This document shows positions 8,023-17,022 of a stretch of DNA of 64,000 bases, piece by piece (the first letter of the stretch is position 1; every line of letters begins with the position of its first letter). The position numbers and the translations under genes were made by a program. The DNA comes from Sphingomonas gilva (GTDB lineage: Bacteria > Pseudomonadota > Alphaproteobacteria > Sphingomonadales > Sphingomonadaceae). The stretch lies in contig NZ_QWLV01000002.1 in the NCBI RefSeq assembly GCF_003515075.1, positions 62,001-126,000 of the forward strand, in the 5' to 3' direction. The notes beneath the pieces are model-generated. The model saw only the letters and a list, made by a program, of their open reading frames with translations, made no database searches and was not told the origin of the DNA.

Positions 8023-10440
8023 TCAGCGCTTCTTCCCATCGTGGCGGATATTGGCGGGGCGGCCGCGGCGCTTGATCGGGCGCTTGCGGTCCTTGCGGTC
8101 CCTGGGCGGCGGCAGCGCGCCGCCGCGTCCCTCGGGCAGCTCGAAGCGGAGCGCGCCGGAGACGATATTGGCCTCGGCCAAGCGCAGCTCCAGCCGCTGG
8201 CCGATGGTGAAGGCGACGCCGCTCTCCTCCCCGGTCAGGCTATGCGTCGCCTCGTCGAAGCGGAAATATTCGCGGCCGAGGTCGCGCACCGGCACCAGCC
8301 CGTCGCCGCCGACGCCCTCGACCGTCGCGAAGAAGCCGAAATTCTGCACGCCGGTGATCCGCGCCTCGACCACCTCGCCGACGCGTTCGGAGAGATAGGC
8401 GGCGACATAGCGGTCGATCGTGTCGCGCTCGGCCTCCATCGCGCGGCGTTCGAGGGTGGAGATCATCTCGCCGACGCGCTCCATGTTCGCCGCATCCTCG
8501 GCGGAGAGCGCGCCCTCGCCCAGCCCGTACGCGCCGACAAGCGCGCGGTGGACGATCAGATCGGCATAGCGGCGGATCGGCGAGGTGAAATGCGCATAGC
8601 TGCCCAGCGCCAGCCCGAAATGGCCGTGATTCTGCGGCCCGTAATAGGCCTGGGTCTGGGTGCGCAGCACCTGCTCCATCACCTGCGGCTTGTGGTCCGC
8701 CTCGCCCACCCGCTCGATCACGCGGTTGAAGGTCGCCGGGCGGATCACCTGGCCCAGCGCCAGCTCCAGATCGAAGGTCTTGAGGTAATCCTTCAGCGCG
8801 ACCAGCTTCTCGCGGCTCGGCGGCTCGTGGACGCGGTACATGACCGGCGCCTTCTTCGCCTCCAGCGCCTTCGCCGCGGCGACGTTGGCGGCGATCATGT
8901 AATCCTCGATCAGCTTGTGCGCATCGAGCCGCTCCCTGGGCGCGACCGAGAGGATGCGGCCCTTCTCGTCCAGCACGATGCGCCGTTCGGGCAGGTCGAG
9001 GTCGAGCGGCTCGCGCTTCTCGCGCGCCTTGTAGAGCGCACGCCAGCAGCCCCAGAGGGGGAGGAGGGCTTGCAATATCTCGTCGCCCCCGCGCAGGCGG
9101 GGGCCGCGGGCAGCAGGCGATTCGATATCGGCCTGCGGCCCCCGCCTGTGCGGGGGCGACGATTCATCGATCATCGCCTGCGCGTCCTCATAGGCGATGT
9201 TCGCCGCCACGCGGATCACCGCGCGGGTGAAGCGCCAGTTCCTGATCTGGCCGTCCTTGCCGATCGTCATATGGCAGGCGAGCGCGGCGCGGTCCTCGCC
9301 TTCCTTGAGCGAGCAGATGTCCGCGGACAGCTCCTCGGGCAGCATCGGGACGACGCGGTCGGGGAAATAGACGCTGTTGCCGCGCTTGCGCGCTTCCTTG
9401 TCGAGCGCCGAGCCGGGGCGGACGTAGAAGGAGACGTCGGCGATGGCGACGATCGCCTTCCACCCGCCCTTGTTCGCGGGGTCGTCGTCGGGCGCTGCCC
9501 ACACCGCATCGTCGTGATCGCGCGCGTCGGCGGGGTCGATCGCGACGATGGGGAGGTGGCGGAGGTCTTCGCGCCCATCCTCCCCGGCACGGGGAGGGGG
9601 ACCAGCCGAAGGCTGGTGGAGGGGGTTGGCCTCAGGCGGCACCTCTTGCGGCACGCCCCCTCCACCACCCGCTTTGCGGGCGGTCCCCCTCCCCCCGCTT
9701 CGCGTGGGGAGGATTTTGAGCTTCGCCACCCGCTCGGCTTCCGCCAGAACATCCTCTCCGAACACATTGGGAATGCCCAATTTGTGGATCGCGATCAGCG
9801 AGAAGCTGCGCGGCGCCATCGGATCGCCGAGAATTTGCGTGACGCGCGCGGAGATTCGCGGCGGGCGGCCGGTCTTCTCCGCAAGCACCAGGTCGCCCGC
9901 CCCCGCGCCGCCCGCGTCAGAGACCGGCAGATCGCGGCGGTCCTTCTTCTCGATCCCCTGCAGCCACATCCGGCCGGCTTCCTCATGCAGCACGCCGAGC
10001 ATCAGCTCCTCGCCGCGCGCGAGCCGCTTCATCGGATGGGCGATCCAGCCCTTTCCGGCCTCCTCCGTGCGGGCGAGGATGCGGTCGCCGACACCGAGCG
10101 CAGATTTCTTCCCCTTCTCGCGCACGCGCAGCCGCGGCTGGGGGACGCCTTCGGCCTCCCAGCGCTCGGGCGCGGCCCAGATAGTGCCGCCATCATCGAC
10201 ATCGGTGACGCGCAGCACGGTCACCTTGGGCAGCCCGCCCATCTTGTGGAAGGCGCGGCCGGGAGCGCTGTCGATCAGCCCTTCATCGGCCATGTCCTTC
10301 AAGAGCGCCTTCAATGCCACCTTGTCCGCGCCGGAAAGGCCGAAGGCGCGCGCGATCTCGCGCTTGCCGGCGGGCGTGTCCGACGTGCTGATGAAATCGA
10401 GGATTTGCTGCCGGGATGGCAAGCCGGGGGTTCGCTTCAT
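8023..10440 (-). CDS. rnr: Ribonuclease R with two in-frame palindromic insertions
   Basis: An 805-residue 3'-5' exoribonuclease of the RNase II/RNB family, degrading structured RNA. Start ATG 10440 (MKRTPGLPSRQQ). The N-terminal winged-helix/cold-shock region is followed by the catalytic motif IDPADARDHDDAVW near residues 300-315, the RNB core, an S1 domain (VVEARITGVQNFGFFATVEG) and a basic tail ending RHDGKKR. Two stretches have no counterpart in ordinary RNase R: about residues 243-288, encoded by a family-C repeat, and about 427-453, encoded by a family-B repeat. Both keep the frame. The surrounding catalytic sequence looks intact, so the enzyme is probably functional. Confidence 0.93.
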   Translation of the reverse strand: MKRTPGLPSRQQILDFISTSDTPAGKREIARAFGLSGADKVALKALLKDMADEGLIDSAPGRAFHKMGGLPKVTVLRVTDVDDGGTIWAAPERWEAEGVPQPRLRVREKGKKSALGVGDRILARTEEAGKGWIAHPMKRLARGEELMLGVLHEEAGRMWLQGIEKKDRRDLPVSDAGGAGAGDLVLAEKTGRPPRISARVTQILGDPMAPRSFSLIAIHKLGIPNVFGEDVLAEAERVAKLKILPTRSGGRGTARKAGGGGGVPQEVPPEANPLHQPSAGPPPRAGEDGREDLRHLPIVAIDPADARDHDDAVWAAPDDDPANKGGWKAIVAIADVSFYVRPGSALDKEARKRGNSVYFPDRVVPMLPEELSADICSLKEGEDRAALACHMTIGKDGQIRNWRFTRAVIRVAANIAYEDAQAMIDESSPPHRRGPQADIESPAARGPRLRGGDEILQALLPLWGCWRALYKAREKREPLDLDLPERRIVLDEKGRILSVAPRERLDAHKLIEDYMIAANVAAAKALEAKKAPVMYRVHEPPSREKLVALKDYLKTFDLELALGQVIRPATFNRVIERVGEADHKPQVMEQVLRTQTQAYYGPQNHGHFGLALGSYAHFTSPIRRYADLIVHRALVGAYGLGEGALSAEDAANMERVGEMISTLERRAMEAERDTIDRYVAAYLSERVGEVVEARITGVQNFGFFATVEGVGGDGLVPVRDLGREYFRFDEATHSLTGEESGVAFTIGQRLELRLAEANIVSGALRFELPEGRGGALPPPRDRKDRKRPIKRRGRPANIRHDGKKR
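9081..9161. repeat. Palindromic repeat family B, copy 2, inside rnr
   Basis: Arms CGTCGCCCCCGCGCAGGCGG and its near reverse complement ending TGTGCGGGGGCGACG enclose about 35 bp. It lies wholly within the RNase R reading frame, between the AYEDAQAMIDE and LLPLWGCWRAL segments that are adjacent in usual homologues. Translated it gives a Pro/Arg/Gly-rich insert. Confidence 0.85.
9578..9714. repeat. Palindromic repeat family C, copy 1, inside rnr
   Basis: Starts TCCTCCCCGGCACGGGGAGG and ends with CCGCTTCGCGTGGGGAGGAT, with internal arms GGCTGGTGGAGGGGG and CCCCCTCCACCACCC. It is within the RNase R gene, just before the catalytic RNB motif, and is read through in frame as a Gly/Pro-rich segment. 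Confidence 0.87.
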
Positions 10441-10482
10441 GACAAAGAGATAGGGACTGCAGCTTACGCCGTCACCCTTTAC

Positions 10483-10570
10483 CGTCGCCCCTGCGAAGGC
10501 AGGGGCCGCTGCGTTTGTGGCAGTGCATTGGGCAAACAATCCAGCGGCCCCTGCCTTCGCAGGGGCGACG
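10483..10570. repeat. Palindromic repeat family B, copy 3
   Basis: Arms CGTCGCCCCTGCGAAGGCAG and TGCCTTCGCAGGGGCGACG, with a loop containing GTTTGTGGCAGTGC. It sits in the divergent gap between rnr and glpD, so it lies in the region expected to contain both promoters. Confidence 0.88.
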
Positions 10571-10590
10571 GAAGTTGTTAGGGCGCAGGT

Positions 10591-12039
10591 GTGACCTGTG
10601 ACCTCCTGATCATCGGCGGCGGCATCAACGGCTGCGCGATCGCGCGCGAGGCGGCGCTGAACCATCTGTCTGTGCTGCTGGTCGAGAAGGGCGACCTCGC
10701 CTCCGCCACCTCGTCCAAATCGACCAAGCTGATCCATGGCGGGTTGCGCTATCTGGAATATTACGAGTTCGGCCTGGTGCGCGAAGCGCTGGTCGAGCGC
10801 GAGCGGCTGCTGACCGCCGCGCCGCATATCGTCACCCCGCTGACCTTCGTGCTGCCGCAGGAGAATGCGGTGCGCCCCTGGTGGATGGTCCGCGCCGGGC
10901 TGTGGCTGTACGACACGCTCGCGGGCCGGAGCAGCCTGCCCCGCGCGCGGGGATTGCGCGCGGGCGACACCGCCTATTCCGAACCCTTGAAGGGCGGCGC
11001 ATCGGGCTTCGTCTATGCCGATGCCTGGGTGGACGATGCGCGGCTGACGGTGCTCAACGCGATGGACGCGGCGGCGCACGGCGCGGAAATCGCGGTGGGG
11101 ACCGAACTCGTCTCCGCGCGGCGCGAGGGCGATGTGTGGCGCGCCGCGCTGTCCGACGGGCGCGAGGTGACCGCGCGCGGGATCGTCAACGCGGCGGGGC
11201 CGTGGGTGGCGGAGACGGTCGGGCGGCTGGGCGTCGACGCGGCGGCGGGCGTGCGGCTGGTCAAGGGCAGCCATATCGTCGTGCCGCGGCTGTACGAGGG
11301 GGAGCACGCCTATATCCTGCAACTCGCCGACCGGCGGATCGTCTTCGCCATTCCCTATCACGGCGATTTCACGCTGATCGGCACCACCGACGTGCCGGTC
11401 GAGACGCCGGGGGACGCGCGGATTAGCGACGCGGAGATCGCCTATCTGTGCGATGCCGTGAACGGCCATTTCGTGCGCCAGATCGCGCCGCGCGACGTGG
11501 TGTCGAGCTATTCGGGCGTGCGGCCGCTCTACGACGACGGCGAGGCCGAGGCGAAGGCGGTGACGCGCGATTATGTGCTCGAACTCGACGAGGCCGGGCC
11601 GCCGCTGCTCTCCGTATTCGGCGGCAAGATCACCACCGCGCGCCACCTGGCGCAGGAGGCGGTGGAGAAGATCGCCGCGCCGCTCGGCGCCGAGTTCCAG
11701 CCGCACACCCGCGCGCGCGTGCTGCCCGGCGGGATGATCCCGGATCTGGCGCATTTCATCGATCAGGCGCGCGAGAAATGGCCGTTCCTGGGCGATCGCA
11801 CCGATCGGATGGCGCGCGCCTATGGATCGCTGCTGGTGGAGATGCTTGAGGGCGTCACGGACGAGGCGGGCATGGGCAAGCGCTTCGGCGGCGGGCTGAC
11901 CGCGCTTGAGCTCAGCTGGATGCGCGACCGCGAATGGGCGCGGTGCGCGGAGGATGCGCTGTGGCGGCGGTCGAAGCTGGGGCTGGTGCTGAGCGAGGCC
12001 GAGGCGGCCGAAATCGAGGCGTGGTGGACGAAGCCGTGA
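10591..12039 (+). CDS. glpD: Glycerol-3-phosphate dehydrogenase (FAD)
   Basis: A 482-residue FAD-dependent glycerol-3-phosphate dehydrogenase, which oxidises sn-glycerol-3-phosphate to DHAP and feeds electrons to the respiratory quinone pool at the inner membrane. The start is GTG 10591. The N-terminal dinucleotide fold is [19 protein letters not shown], followed by the GlpD signature [18 protein letters not shown] and later [10 protein letters not shown] and [12 protein letters not shown]. Length and C-terminal helical domain fit the family. No glpK or glpF lies next to it. Its last bases overlap the start of trhO by four, so the two genes are probably translated together. Confidence 0.93.
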   Translation: MTCDLLIIGGGINGCAIAREAALNHLSVLLVEKGDLASATSSKSTKLIHGGLRYLEYYEFGLVREALVERERLLTAAPHIVTPLTFVLPQENAVRPWWMVRAGLWLYDTLAGRSSLPRARGLRAGDTAYSEPLKGGASGFVYADAWVDDARLTVLNAMDAAAHGAEIAVGTELVSARREGDVWRAALSDGREVTARGIVNAAGPWVAETVGRLGVDAAAGVRLVKGSHIVVPRLYEGEHAYILQLADRRIVFAIPYHGDFTLIGTTDVPVETPGDARISDAEIAYLCDAVNGHFVRQIAPRDVVSSYSGVRPLYDDGEAEAKAVTRDYVLELDEAGPPLLSVFGGKITTARHLAQEAVEKIAAPLGAEFQPHTRARVLPGGMIPDLAHFIDQAREKWPFLGDRTDRMARAYGSLLVEMLEGVTDEAGMGKRFGGGLTALELSWMRDREWARCAEDALWRRSKLGLVLSEAEAAEIEAWWTKP

Positions 12040-12950
12040 TCCGCGTCGCCGCGCTCTACCGCTTCGCGCGGTTCGACGATCCGGCCGGCCTGCGCGGGCC
12101 GCTGCTCGACCTGTGCGAGGCGCGAGGCGTGAAAGGCACGCTGCTGCTGGCGCGCGAGGGGATCAACGGCACGATCGCCGGCGCGGCGGAGGCGATCGAG
12201 GCGGTGGTGGCGCATATACGGGGCCTTCCGGGCTGCGCCGATCTCGAGGTCAAATATTCGTCGGCGGCGGCGATGCCCTTCCACCGCATGAAGGTGCGGC
12301 TGAAACGCGAGATCGTGACGATGGGCGAGCCCGGCATCGATCCGCTGACCGGCGCGGGCCATTATGTGAAGCCGGCCGACTGGAACGCGCTGATCGGCGA
12401 TCCGCGCACCATCCTGATCGACACGCGCAACGATTACGAGGTGGCGGTGGGGAGCTTCGCCGGCGCGGTCGATCCGCGGACGAAGAGCTTCCGCGACTTT
12501 CCCGCCTGGTTCCGCGCGCACCGCGCCGAGCTGGAGGGCCGGCCGGTGGCGATGTTCTGCACCGGCGGGATACGCTGCGAAAAGGCGACCGCCTTCGCCA
12601 AGGCCGCGGGGATCGAGGAGGTCTATCACCTCGAAGGCGGCATCCTCAAATATCTGGAGGAGGTGCCGGCGGAGGAGAGCCGCTGGCGGGGCGAGTGCTT
12701 CGTGTTCGACGAGCGGGTGGCGGTGGGCCACGGCCTCGCCCCAGGCAGCCACAGCCTGTGCCGCGCCTGCCGGATGCCGGTGAGCCCCGAGGACCGCGCC
12801 TCGCCGCTCTACGAGGAGGGCGTCGCCTGCCCCGCCTGCCACGGCGCGCGCGACGAGGCGCAGCGCGCGGGCTATGCCGAGCGGCACCGGCAGGTGAAGC
12901 TCGCCGAGGCGCGCGGCCAGGCGCATGTGGGGGTGGTGGTGAAGGGTTGA
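12036..12950 (+). CDS. trhO: tRNA uridine(34) hydroxylase, rhodanese family (TrhO/YceA)
   Basis: About 304 residues from GTG 12036, which forms a GTGA overlap with the glpD stop; nearby upstream GTGs are alternatives. The family hydroxylates U34 of tRNAs to give 5-hydroxyuridine, precursor of cmo5U-type modifications. Order of domains: an N-terminal acylphosphatase-like domain ([14 protein letters not shown]), a rhodanese domain ([16 protein letters not shown]) with active Cys175 in [13 protein letters not shown], and a Cys-rich tail (CRACRMP and [12 protein letters not shown]) that could bind zinc. Coupling with glpD looks accidental rather than functional. Confidence 0.92.
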   Translation: MIRVAALYRFARFDDPAGLRGPLLDLCEARGVKGTLLLAREGINGTIAGAAEAIEAVVAHIRGLPGCADLEVKYSSAAAMPFHRMKVRLKREIVTMGEPGIDPLTGAGHYVKPADWNALIGDPRTILIDTRNDYEVAVGSFAGAVDPRTKSFRDFPAWFRAHRAELEGRPVAMFCTGGIRCEKATAFAKAAGIEEVYHLEGGILKYLEEVPAEESRWRGECFVFDERVAVGHGLAPGSHSLCRACRMPVSPEDRASPLYEEGVACPACHGARDEAQRAGYAERHRQVKLAEARGQAHVGVVVKG

Positions 12951-12963
12951 ATCTCTACCACAA

Positions 12964-13056
12964 CCGTCATGCCGGGCTTGTTCCGGCATCCATCGCGCCC
13001 CAAGCGCGCCCTTGCAGGGTGGAGAGATGGACCCCGGAACAAGTCCGGGGTGACGG
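12964..13056. repeat. Palindromic repeat family A, copy 3
   Basis: Left arm CCGTCATGCCGGGCTTGTTC, right arm ending AAGTCCGGGGTGACGG. It lies between the convergent trhO and M28 peptidase genes and may serve as a two-way transcription barrier. Confidence 0.87.
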
Positions 13057-13070
13057 CTTGGTAAGGAAGT

Positions 13071-14393
13071 TCAGGGGTTGATGGGTGCAAACGCCCCGCC
13101 CGGCACGGCTGATGCCACCGGGCTCTCCACCCCCTCCCCCGACACCGACGACACGCCGAACACCCAGTCGTCCACGCGCACGCCCGTCAGGACATGGCCG
13201 GTCGCGGTTCCGGGCAGTTCGACCGCGTGCCGCCACTGATTGGCGTCGGTCTCCCGCCAGCGGACGATGTATTTCGCGGCGCCCGGCACCGCCGTCCAGG
13301 CGAGCGTTGTGTCGGGTTTGACCGCGCCTTCTACCGTGGACGCGGGTGGCATCGGCGCGCGGGCGAGATGGTCGAGCGCGGCGACGTTGAGCCGGGTCAC
13401 CCTGGCGAGATAGGCGAAGTCCATCTCGTCGATGGTGTCGCCATATTTGCGGCCGTTTTCGGTGCGGAGGTCCTGATGCTGGTGGTCGTAATCCTCGATC
13501 CCGACCGATAGGCGGATCGCGGGAATGCCCGCCGCGAGCATCGGCAAATGGTCGCCGCCGCGTCCGAAGCGGTCGGTGCGCCAGATCTGGCGGACGTCGA
13601 GACCCACCTTGGCGCGGTCCGCAAGTACGTCGACGAAGCGCGACAGATTGCGCGAGGGGCTGTCATTCTCGCCGCCGCGCCGCCGCTGGTTCGCGGTGAT
13701 CTCCGGCGTCGCATCGGCGCGCGGGCCTTCGGAGAAGACGCGCACCGTGGCGTCGTCCACCTTGCCGTCGCTGCCGCGCGATCCGCCGATGATGTCGTTG
13801 TTGAGCACCGCCTTGACCGTCCAGCCCTGCGCCTTGACCCATTCGGCGAGCAGCGCGCCGCCGTACAGTCCCTGCTCCTCGCCCGAGAGCACGGCATAGA
13901 CGATGGTGGAGGGGTAGCGCTGCTTAGACAGCACCCGCGCCGCCTCGATCACCGCGGCAGTGCCCGATGCGTTGTCGTTGGCACCGGGCGCGTCGCTCTC
14001 CGCGTCCATCGCGCCGGACGCGCGCGAATCGATATGGCCCTGGATGATGACGACCTCGCCCGGCCGCTCGGTCCCGCGCTGGATGGCGACGACATCGACC
14101 AGCCGGACGGGTGCGGGAATACGGTCTCCGCTGACCATCTTTTCGGGGAGCGCGATCTGAAGGCAGCCGCGGCAATCCTTCGATATCCTGCGGAAACGCG
14201 CCTCCGCCCAGCGCCGCGCGGCGCCGATGCCGCGTCTGGCGTCGGTCTGGCTGGACAGCGTGTGGCGCGTGCCGAAGCCGACCAGGCGTTCGACGCCGGC
14301 GCGCAATTCGCGCTCCGACACCGCCTCCACCGGATCGCCCGACGCGGCGGCGGTGAGGAGCGGCATGGCGGCGAGCGTGAAGAGGGCTTTCAT
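13071..14393 (-). CDS. Exported M28-family metallopeptidase with C-terminal Fn3-like domain
   Basis: A 440-residue zinc aminopeptidase-like protein. ATG 14393 gives the signal peptide MKALFTLAAMPLLTAAASG, so it acts in the periplasm or outside. The M28 zinc site is visible in order: QGHIDSRASGAMD with the paired acidic GANDNASGTAAV, the catalytic LSGEEQGLYGG, VLNNDIIGG, and the C-terminal His in DYDHQHQDLR. After ~residue 345, PDTTLAWTAVPGAAKYIVRW begins a fibronectin type III-like domain. Secreted peptidases of this build usually trim peptides for nutrition; the substrate is not determinable here. Confidence 0.9.
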   Translation of the reverse strand: MKALFTLAAMPLLTAAASGDPVEAVSERELRAGVERLVGFGTRHTLSSQTDARRGIGAARRWAEARFRRISKDCRGCLQIALPEKMVSGDRIPAPVRLVDVVAIQRGTERPGEVVIIQGHIDSRASGAMDAESDAPGANDNASGTAAVIEAARVLSKQRYPSTIVYAVLSGEEQGLYGGALLAEWVKAQGWTVKAVLNNDIIGGSRGSDGKVDDATVRVFSEGPRADATPEITANQRRRGGENDSPSRNLSRFVDVLADRAKVGLDVRQIWRTDRFGRGGDHLPMLAAGIPAIRLSVGIEDYDHQHQDLRTENGRKYGDTIDEMDFAYLARVTRLNVAALDHLARAPMPPASTVEGAVKPDTTLAWTAVPGAAKYIVRWRETDANQWRHAVELPGTATGHVLTGVRVDDWVFGVSSVSGEGVESPVASAVPGGAFAPINP

Positions 14394-14433
14394 GCGCCGG
14401 TTGTCGCGCACGCCGCCCTCACCCGCAAGCCGC

Positions 14434-14901
14434 TCAGCTATAGGCGATCAGCCGCCCCTGGAGGCCGATAGCGAGCCACAGCAGCACCGATGCCGCCGCC
14501 ATGATCCGCGCGGGCGTGGGCGCGACGTCGCCCCAGTCGCCCATCCCGCGCCGCCAGATCCAGCGGAAGGCGACGGCGTTGGCGAGCGCGAGGGCGATCA
14601 GCACAAGCTTTCGCTGGAAGGTGTCGGATCGCGCCAGCGCGACGCCGTCGGCGGCGAACAGGAGCAATCCGCTGGCGGCGAGGATGACGAGGCCGACGAT
14701 CGCGACGGGCGTCAGCGCGCGCGACAGCGCGGCCATCGGCAGCCCGCGCCACGCGCCGGCGATCCGCAGATCGACCATGCCGATCGCGCCGACCAACATC
14801 ACCAGCCCGAGCAGGTGGATGCTATTGATCCAGGGATAGTTCGCGCCGCCGGCGAAGGCGCGCAGCCCCGCCGCGTCGAGCCAGATGGCAATCGCCTCCA
14901 C
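14434..14901 (-). CDS. DUF6644-type membrane protein
   Basis: About 155 residues from GTG 14901 (VEAIAIWLDAAGL); the next upstream start would overlap the neighbouring gene. Four membrane helices are evident, with a conserved-looking NYPWINSIHLLGLVMLVG at the first helix including a His that could bind haem or metal. This family is commonly found next to DUF6152 genes, and here the DUF6152 gene ends 4 bases upstream, so the two are an operon. Function unknown; a small redox-linked membrane pair is a guess. Confidence 0.78.
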   Translation of the reverse strand: MEAIAIWLDAAGLRAFAGGANYPWINSIHLLGLVMLVGAIGMVDLRIAGAWRGLPMAALSRALTPVAIVGLVILAASGLLLFAADGVALARSDTFQRKLVLIALALANAVAFRWIWRRGMGDWGDVAPTPARIMAAASVLLWLAIGLQGRLIAYS

Positions 14902-14905
14902 GCGA

Positions 14906-15250
14906 TCAGCGCAGCTCGACGGTCTTTCCGGCGGCGGTGACGCGCTCGATCCGCATCTCAGGCGTCCCGTCGCGGCGGGCATAGCCGGTCATGCTGATCC
15001 GCTGGCCGGGCGCGATCATCGCCTCGGTCAGCCCGCGCGCGTCCATCCGCGACGTGGGGGCGAGGATCACGTCCCAGCTCTTGCCCTGCCAGCGCATGGT
15101 GGCGCTGCCGTGCGGATTGGCCCAGCTGACGCTGGTCAGCGTGCCGGTGAGGGTGATCGGCTTCGATTCGTCGTACGAGCTCCACCCGTGATGCGCGATC
15201 GCCGGGGCGGCGACGGCGAGCGCGGCTGCGAAGAGGGTGATGCGGCGCAT
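14906..15250 (-). CDS. DUF6152 exported protein
   Basis: A 114-residue protein from ATG 15250. Residues 1-19 (MRRITLFAAALAVAAPAIA) form a signal peptide, and the mature N-terminus HHGWSSYDESKPITLTG is the diagnostic DUF6152 start with the double histidine. The rest is a small beta-rich domain (ATMRWQGKSWDVIL and MTGYARRDGTPEMR). The family is periplasmic, OB-fold-like and of unknown function; the N-terminal HH could bind metal. Followed directly by the DUF6644 membrane protein. Confidence 0.85.
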   Translation of the reverse strand: MRRITLFAAALAVAAPAIAHHGWSSYDESKPITLTGTLTSVSWANPHGSATMRWQGKSWDVILAPTSRMDARGLTEAMIAPGQRISMTGYARRDGTPEMRIERVTAAGKTVELR

Positions 15251-15302
15251 GATGTGTCTCCCAAAGGGTGGGAGAATTACGCATGAATGGCAGCGGAGTT
15301 CA

Positions 15303-15437
15303 AATCCTTCCCAGATTGTCTGGGGAGGGGGACCAGCCGAAGGCTGGTGGAGGGGAAATGCGGAGCACTCGCGGCGAGCCCCCTCCACCACCAGCCGTCG
15401 GCTGGCGGTCCCCCTCCCCCGCTTCGCGAGGGAGGAT
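15303..15437. repeat. Palindromic repeat family C, copy 2
   Basis: Begins ATCCTTCCCAGATTGTCTGG and ends CCGCTTCGCGAGGGAGGAT, with internal arms CCAGCCGAAGGCTGGTGGAG and CCACCAGCCGTCGGCTGGCG. It lies between proS and the DUF6152 gene, both on the minus strand. Confidence 0.88.
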
Positions 15438-16973
15438 TTAGTAGGACCGCCCGATCAGGATGCGTTCCACCGCGGGTTCGCCGGTGAGCGGGCAGGCGCC
15501 TTCGACCGGGCCGCCGTCTAGCGGGGCGTTGCGCATCGTAAGCTTCAAATCCTTCAGCCGCTCGACCACCGCGTCGAGCGCCGCGCCGGTGGGGCGCGAC
15601 CAGGCGATCTCGACCCAGCCGGGGGCCTTGTTCCCCTCGGCGAACGCCGCTTCGATTCCCGTGAAATCGGTGACGCCGCGGGTGATGTTCGCCTCCAGCC
15701 GAGCCTTGGCCTCGGCGAACAGCCCGTGCTGGATCTCGACCAGCATCTCCGCCGCATCGGCGACGAAATCCGCCTGCGCGACGATCGCGCTGTCGAGCTT
15801 GCCATCCTCACGGTACAGCCGGTCGCGGCGGACCACCGAGACGTTGCCACCGGCGACGTCGCGCCCGCCGACCTCGACGATGATCGGCGCGCCCTTCTTG
15901 ACCCAGCCCCAGCGCTTGGGCGCTGCCTTGACCGCGCGCTTGTCGAACAGCACGCGGACGGGCTCGCCGAACGCGTGCAGGCCGCGCAGCACGCCGGCGA
16001 GCTTGTCGCAATAATCGACGATCGCGGCGTCCTCGGGCGCGTCGCGCAGCATCGGCACGATGACGATCTGGTGCGGCGCGATGCGCGGCGGCACGCGCAG
16101 GCCGTCATCGTCGCCATGCACCATGATGACGCCGCCGATCATGCGAGTGGAGACGCCCCAGCTGGTCGTCTGCGCAAGTTCCAACTGGCCTTCGGCGTTC
16201 TGGAAGCGGATGCCCTGCGCCTCCGAGAAATTGGTGCCGAGGAAATGGCTGGTGCCGGCCTGCAGCGCCTTGCCGTCCTGCATCATCGCCTCGATCGAAT
16301 AGGTCGCGACCGCACCGGGGAAACGCTCATGCTCGGGTTTCTCGCCCGCCACGACGGGAAGGCCCAGATCCTCCTCGGCGAAGCTGCGATAGACTTCGAG
16401 CATCCTGAGCGTGTGCTCGCGCGCCTCGGTCTCGCTCGCGTGCGCGGTATGGCCCTCCTGCCAGAGGAACTCGCTGGTGCGCAGGAACATGCGCGTGCGC
16501 ATCTCCCAGCGGACGACGTTCGCCCACTGGTTGATGAGGACGGGGAGATCGCGCCACGACTGGACCCAGCGCGCGAAGGCGGCGCCGATCACGGTCTCCG
16601 ATGTGGGGCGCACGACCAGCGGCTCCTCGAGCTTGGCGGAGGGATCGGGCATCAGCCCGCCCTTGCCGTCGGCGATCAGCCGGTGGTGGGTGACGACCGC
16701 CATCTCCTTGGCGAAGCCCTCGACATGCTCCGCCTCCTTCTCGAAATAGGAAAGCGGGATGAACAACGGGAAATAGCAATTCTCATGCCCCGCCGCCTTG
16801 ATCCGATCGTCGAGCAGGCGCTGCATCCGTTCCCAGATGCCGTAGCCCCAGGGTCGGATCACCATGCAGCCGCGCACCCCCGATTCCTCGGCCATGTCGG
16901 CCTCGGCGATGACGGTCTGATACCATTGGGCGAAATCGTCCTCGCGGGTGACGGAGAGTGCGCGCTTGATCAT
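15438..16973 (-). CDS. proS: Prolyl-tRNA synthetase, archaeal/eukaryal-like short type
   Basis: A 511-residue class II aminoacyl-tRNA synthetase charging tRNA-Pro. It is the short type without the YbaK-like editing insertion of the usual bacterial enzyme; class II motif 2 is recognisable in RTRMFLRTSEFLWQEGHTAH and the start MIKRALSVTREDDFAQWY is typical of the short group. The protein ends RILIGRSY; a C-terminal Tyr reaching the active site is known from this group. Only one Cys is visible in the last 40 residues, so the C-terminal zinc site seems lost. The start ATG is followed upstream by a 49-bp gap to the Cas5d-like gene. Confidence 0.95.
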   Translation of the reverse strand: MIKRALSVTREDDFAQWYQTVIAEADMAEESGVRGCMVIRPWGYGIWERMQRLLDDRIKAAGHENCYFPLFIPLSYFEKEAEHVEGFAKEMAVVTHHRLIADGKGGLMPDPSAKLEEPLVVRPTSETVIGAAFARWVQSWRDLPVLINQWANVVRWEMRTRMFLRTSEFLWQEGHTAHASETEAREHTLRMLEVYRSFAEEDLGLPVVAGEKPEHERFPGAVATYSIEAMMQDGKALQAGTSHFLGTNFSEAQGIRFQNAEGQLELAQTTSWGVSTRMIGGVIMVHGDDDGLRVPPRIAPHQIVIVPMLRDAPEDAAIVDYCDKLAGVLRGLHAFGEPVRVLFDKRAVKAAPKRWGWVKKGAPIIVEVGGRDVAGGNVSVVRRDRLYREDGKLDSAIVAQADFVADAAEMLVEIQHGLFAEAKARLEANITRGVTDFTGIEAAFAEGNKAPGWVEIAWSRPTGAALDAVVERLKDLKLTMRNAPLDGGPVEGACPLTGEPAVERILIGRSY

Positions 16974-17022
16974 GGCGGGCGCTTAACGCCGTTCGCCGAC
17001 CGCGTCATCGGTCAAATAGCGG

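Noticed and set aside
7474..10581. Very long open frame (1035 codons) on the plus strand across rnr
   Set aside because: It is the antisense shadow of the GC-rich rnr gene: composition is Arg/Ala-rich without motifs, while the opposite strand encodes a complete RNase R.
10441..11754. Upstream extension of the rnr frame over repeat B3 and glpD
   Set aside because: RNase R begins naturally at ATG 10440 (MKRTPGLPS); the extension is antisense to the intact glpD.
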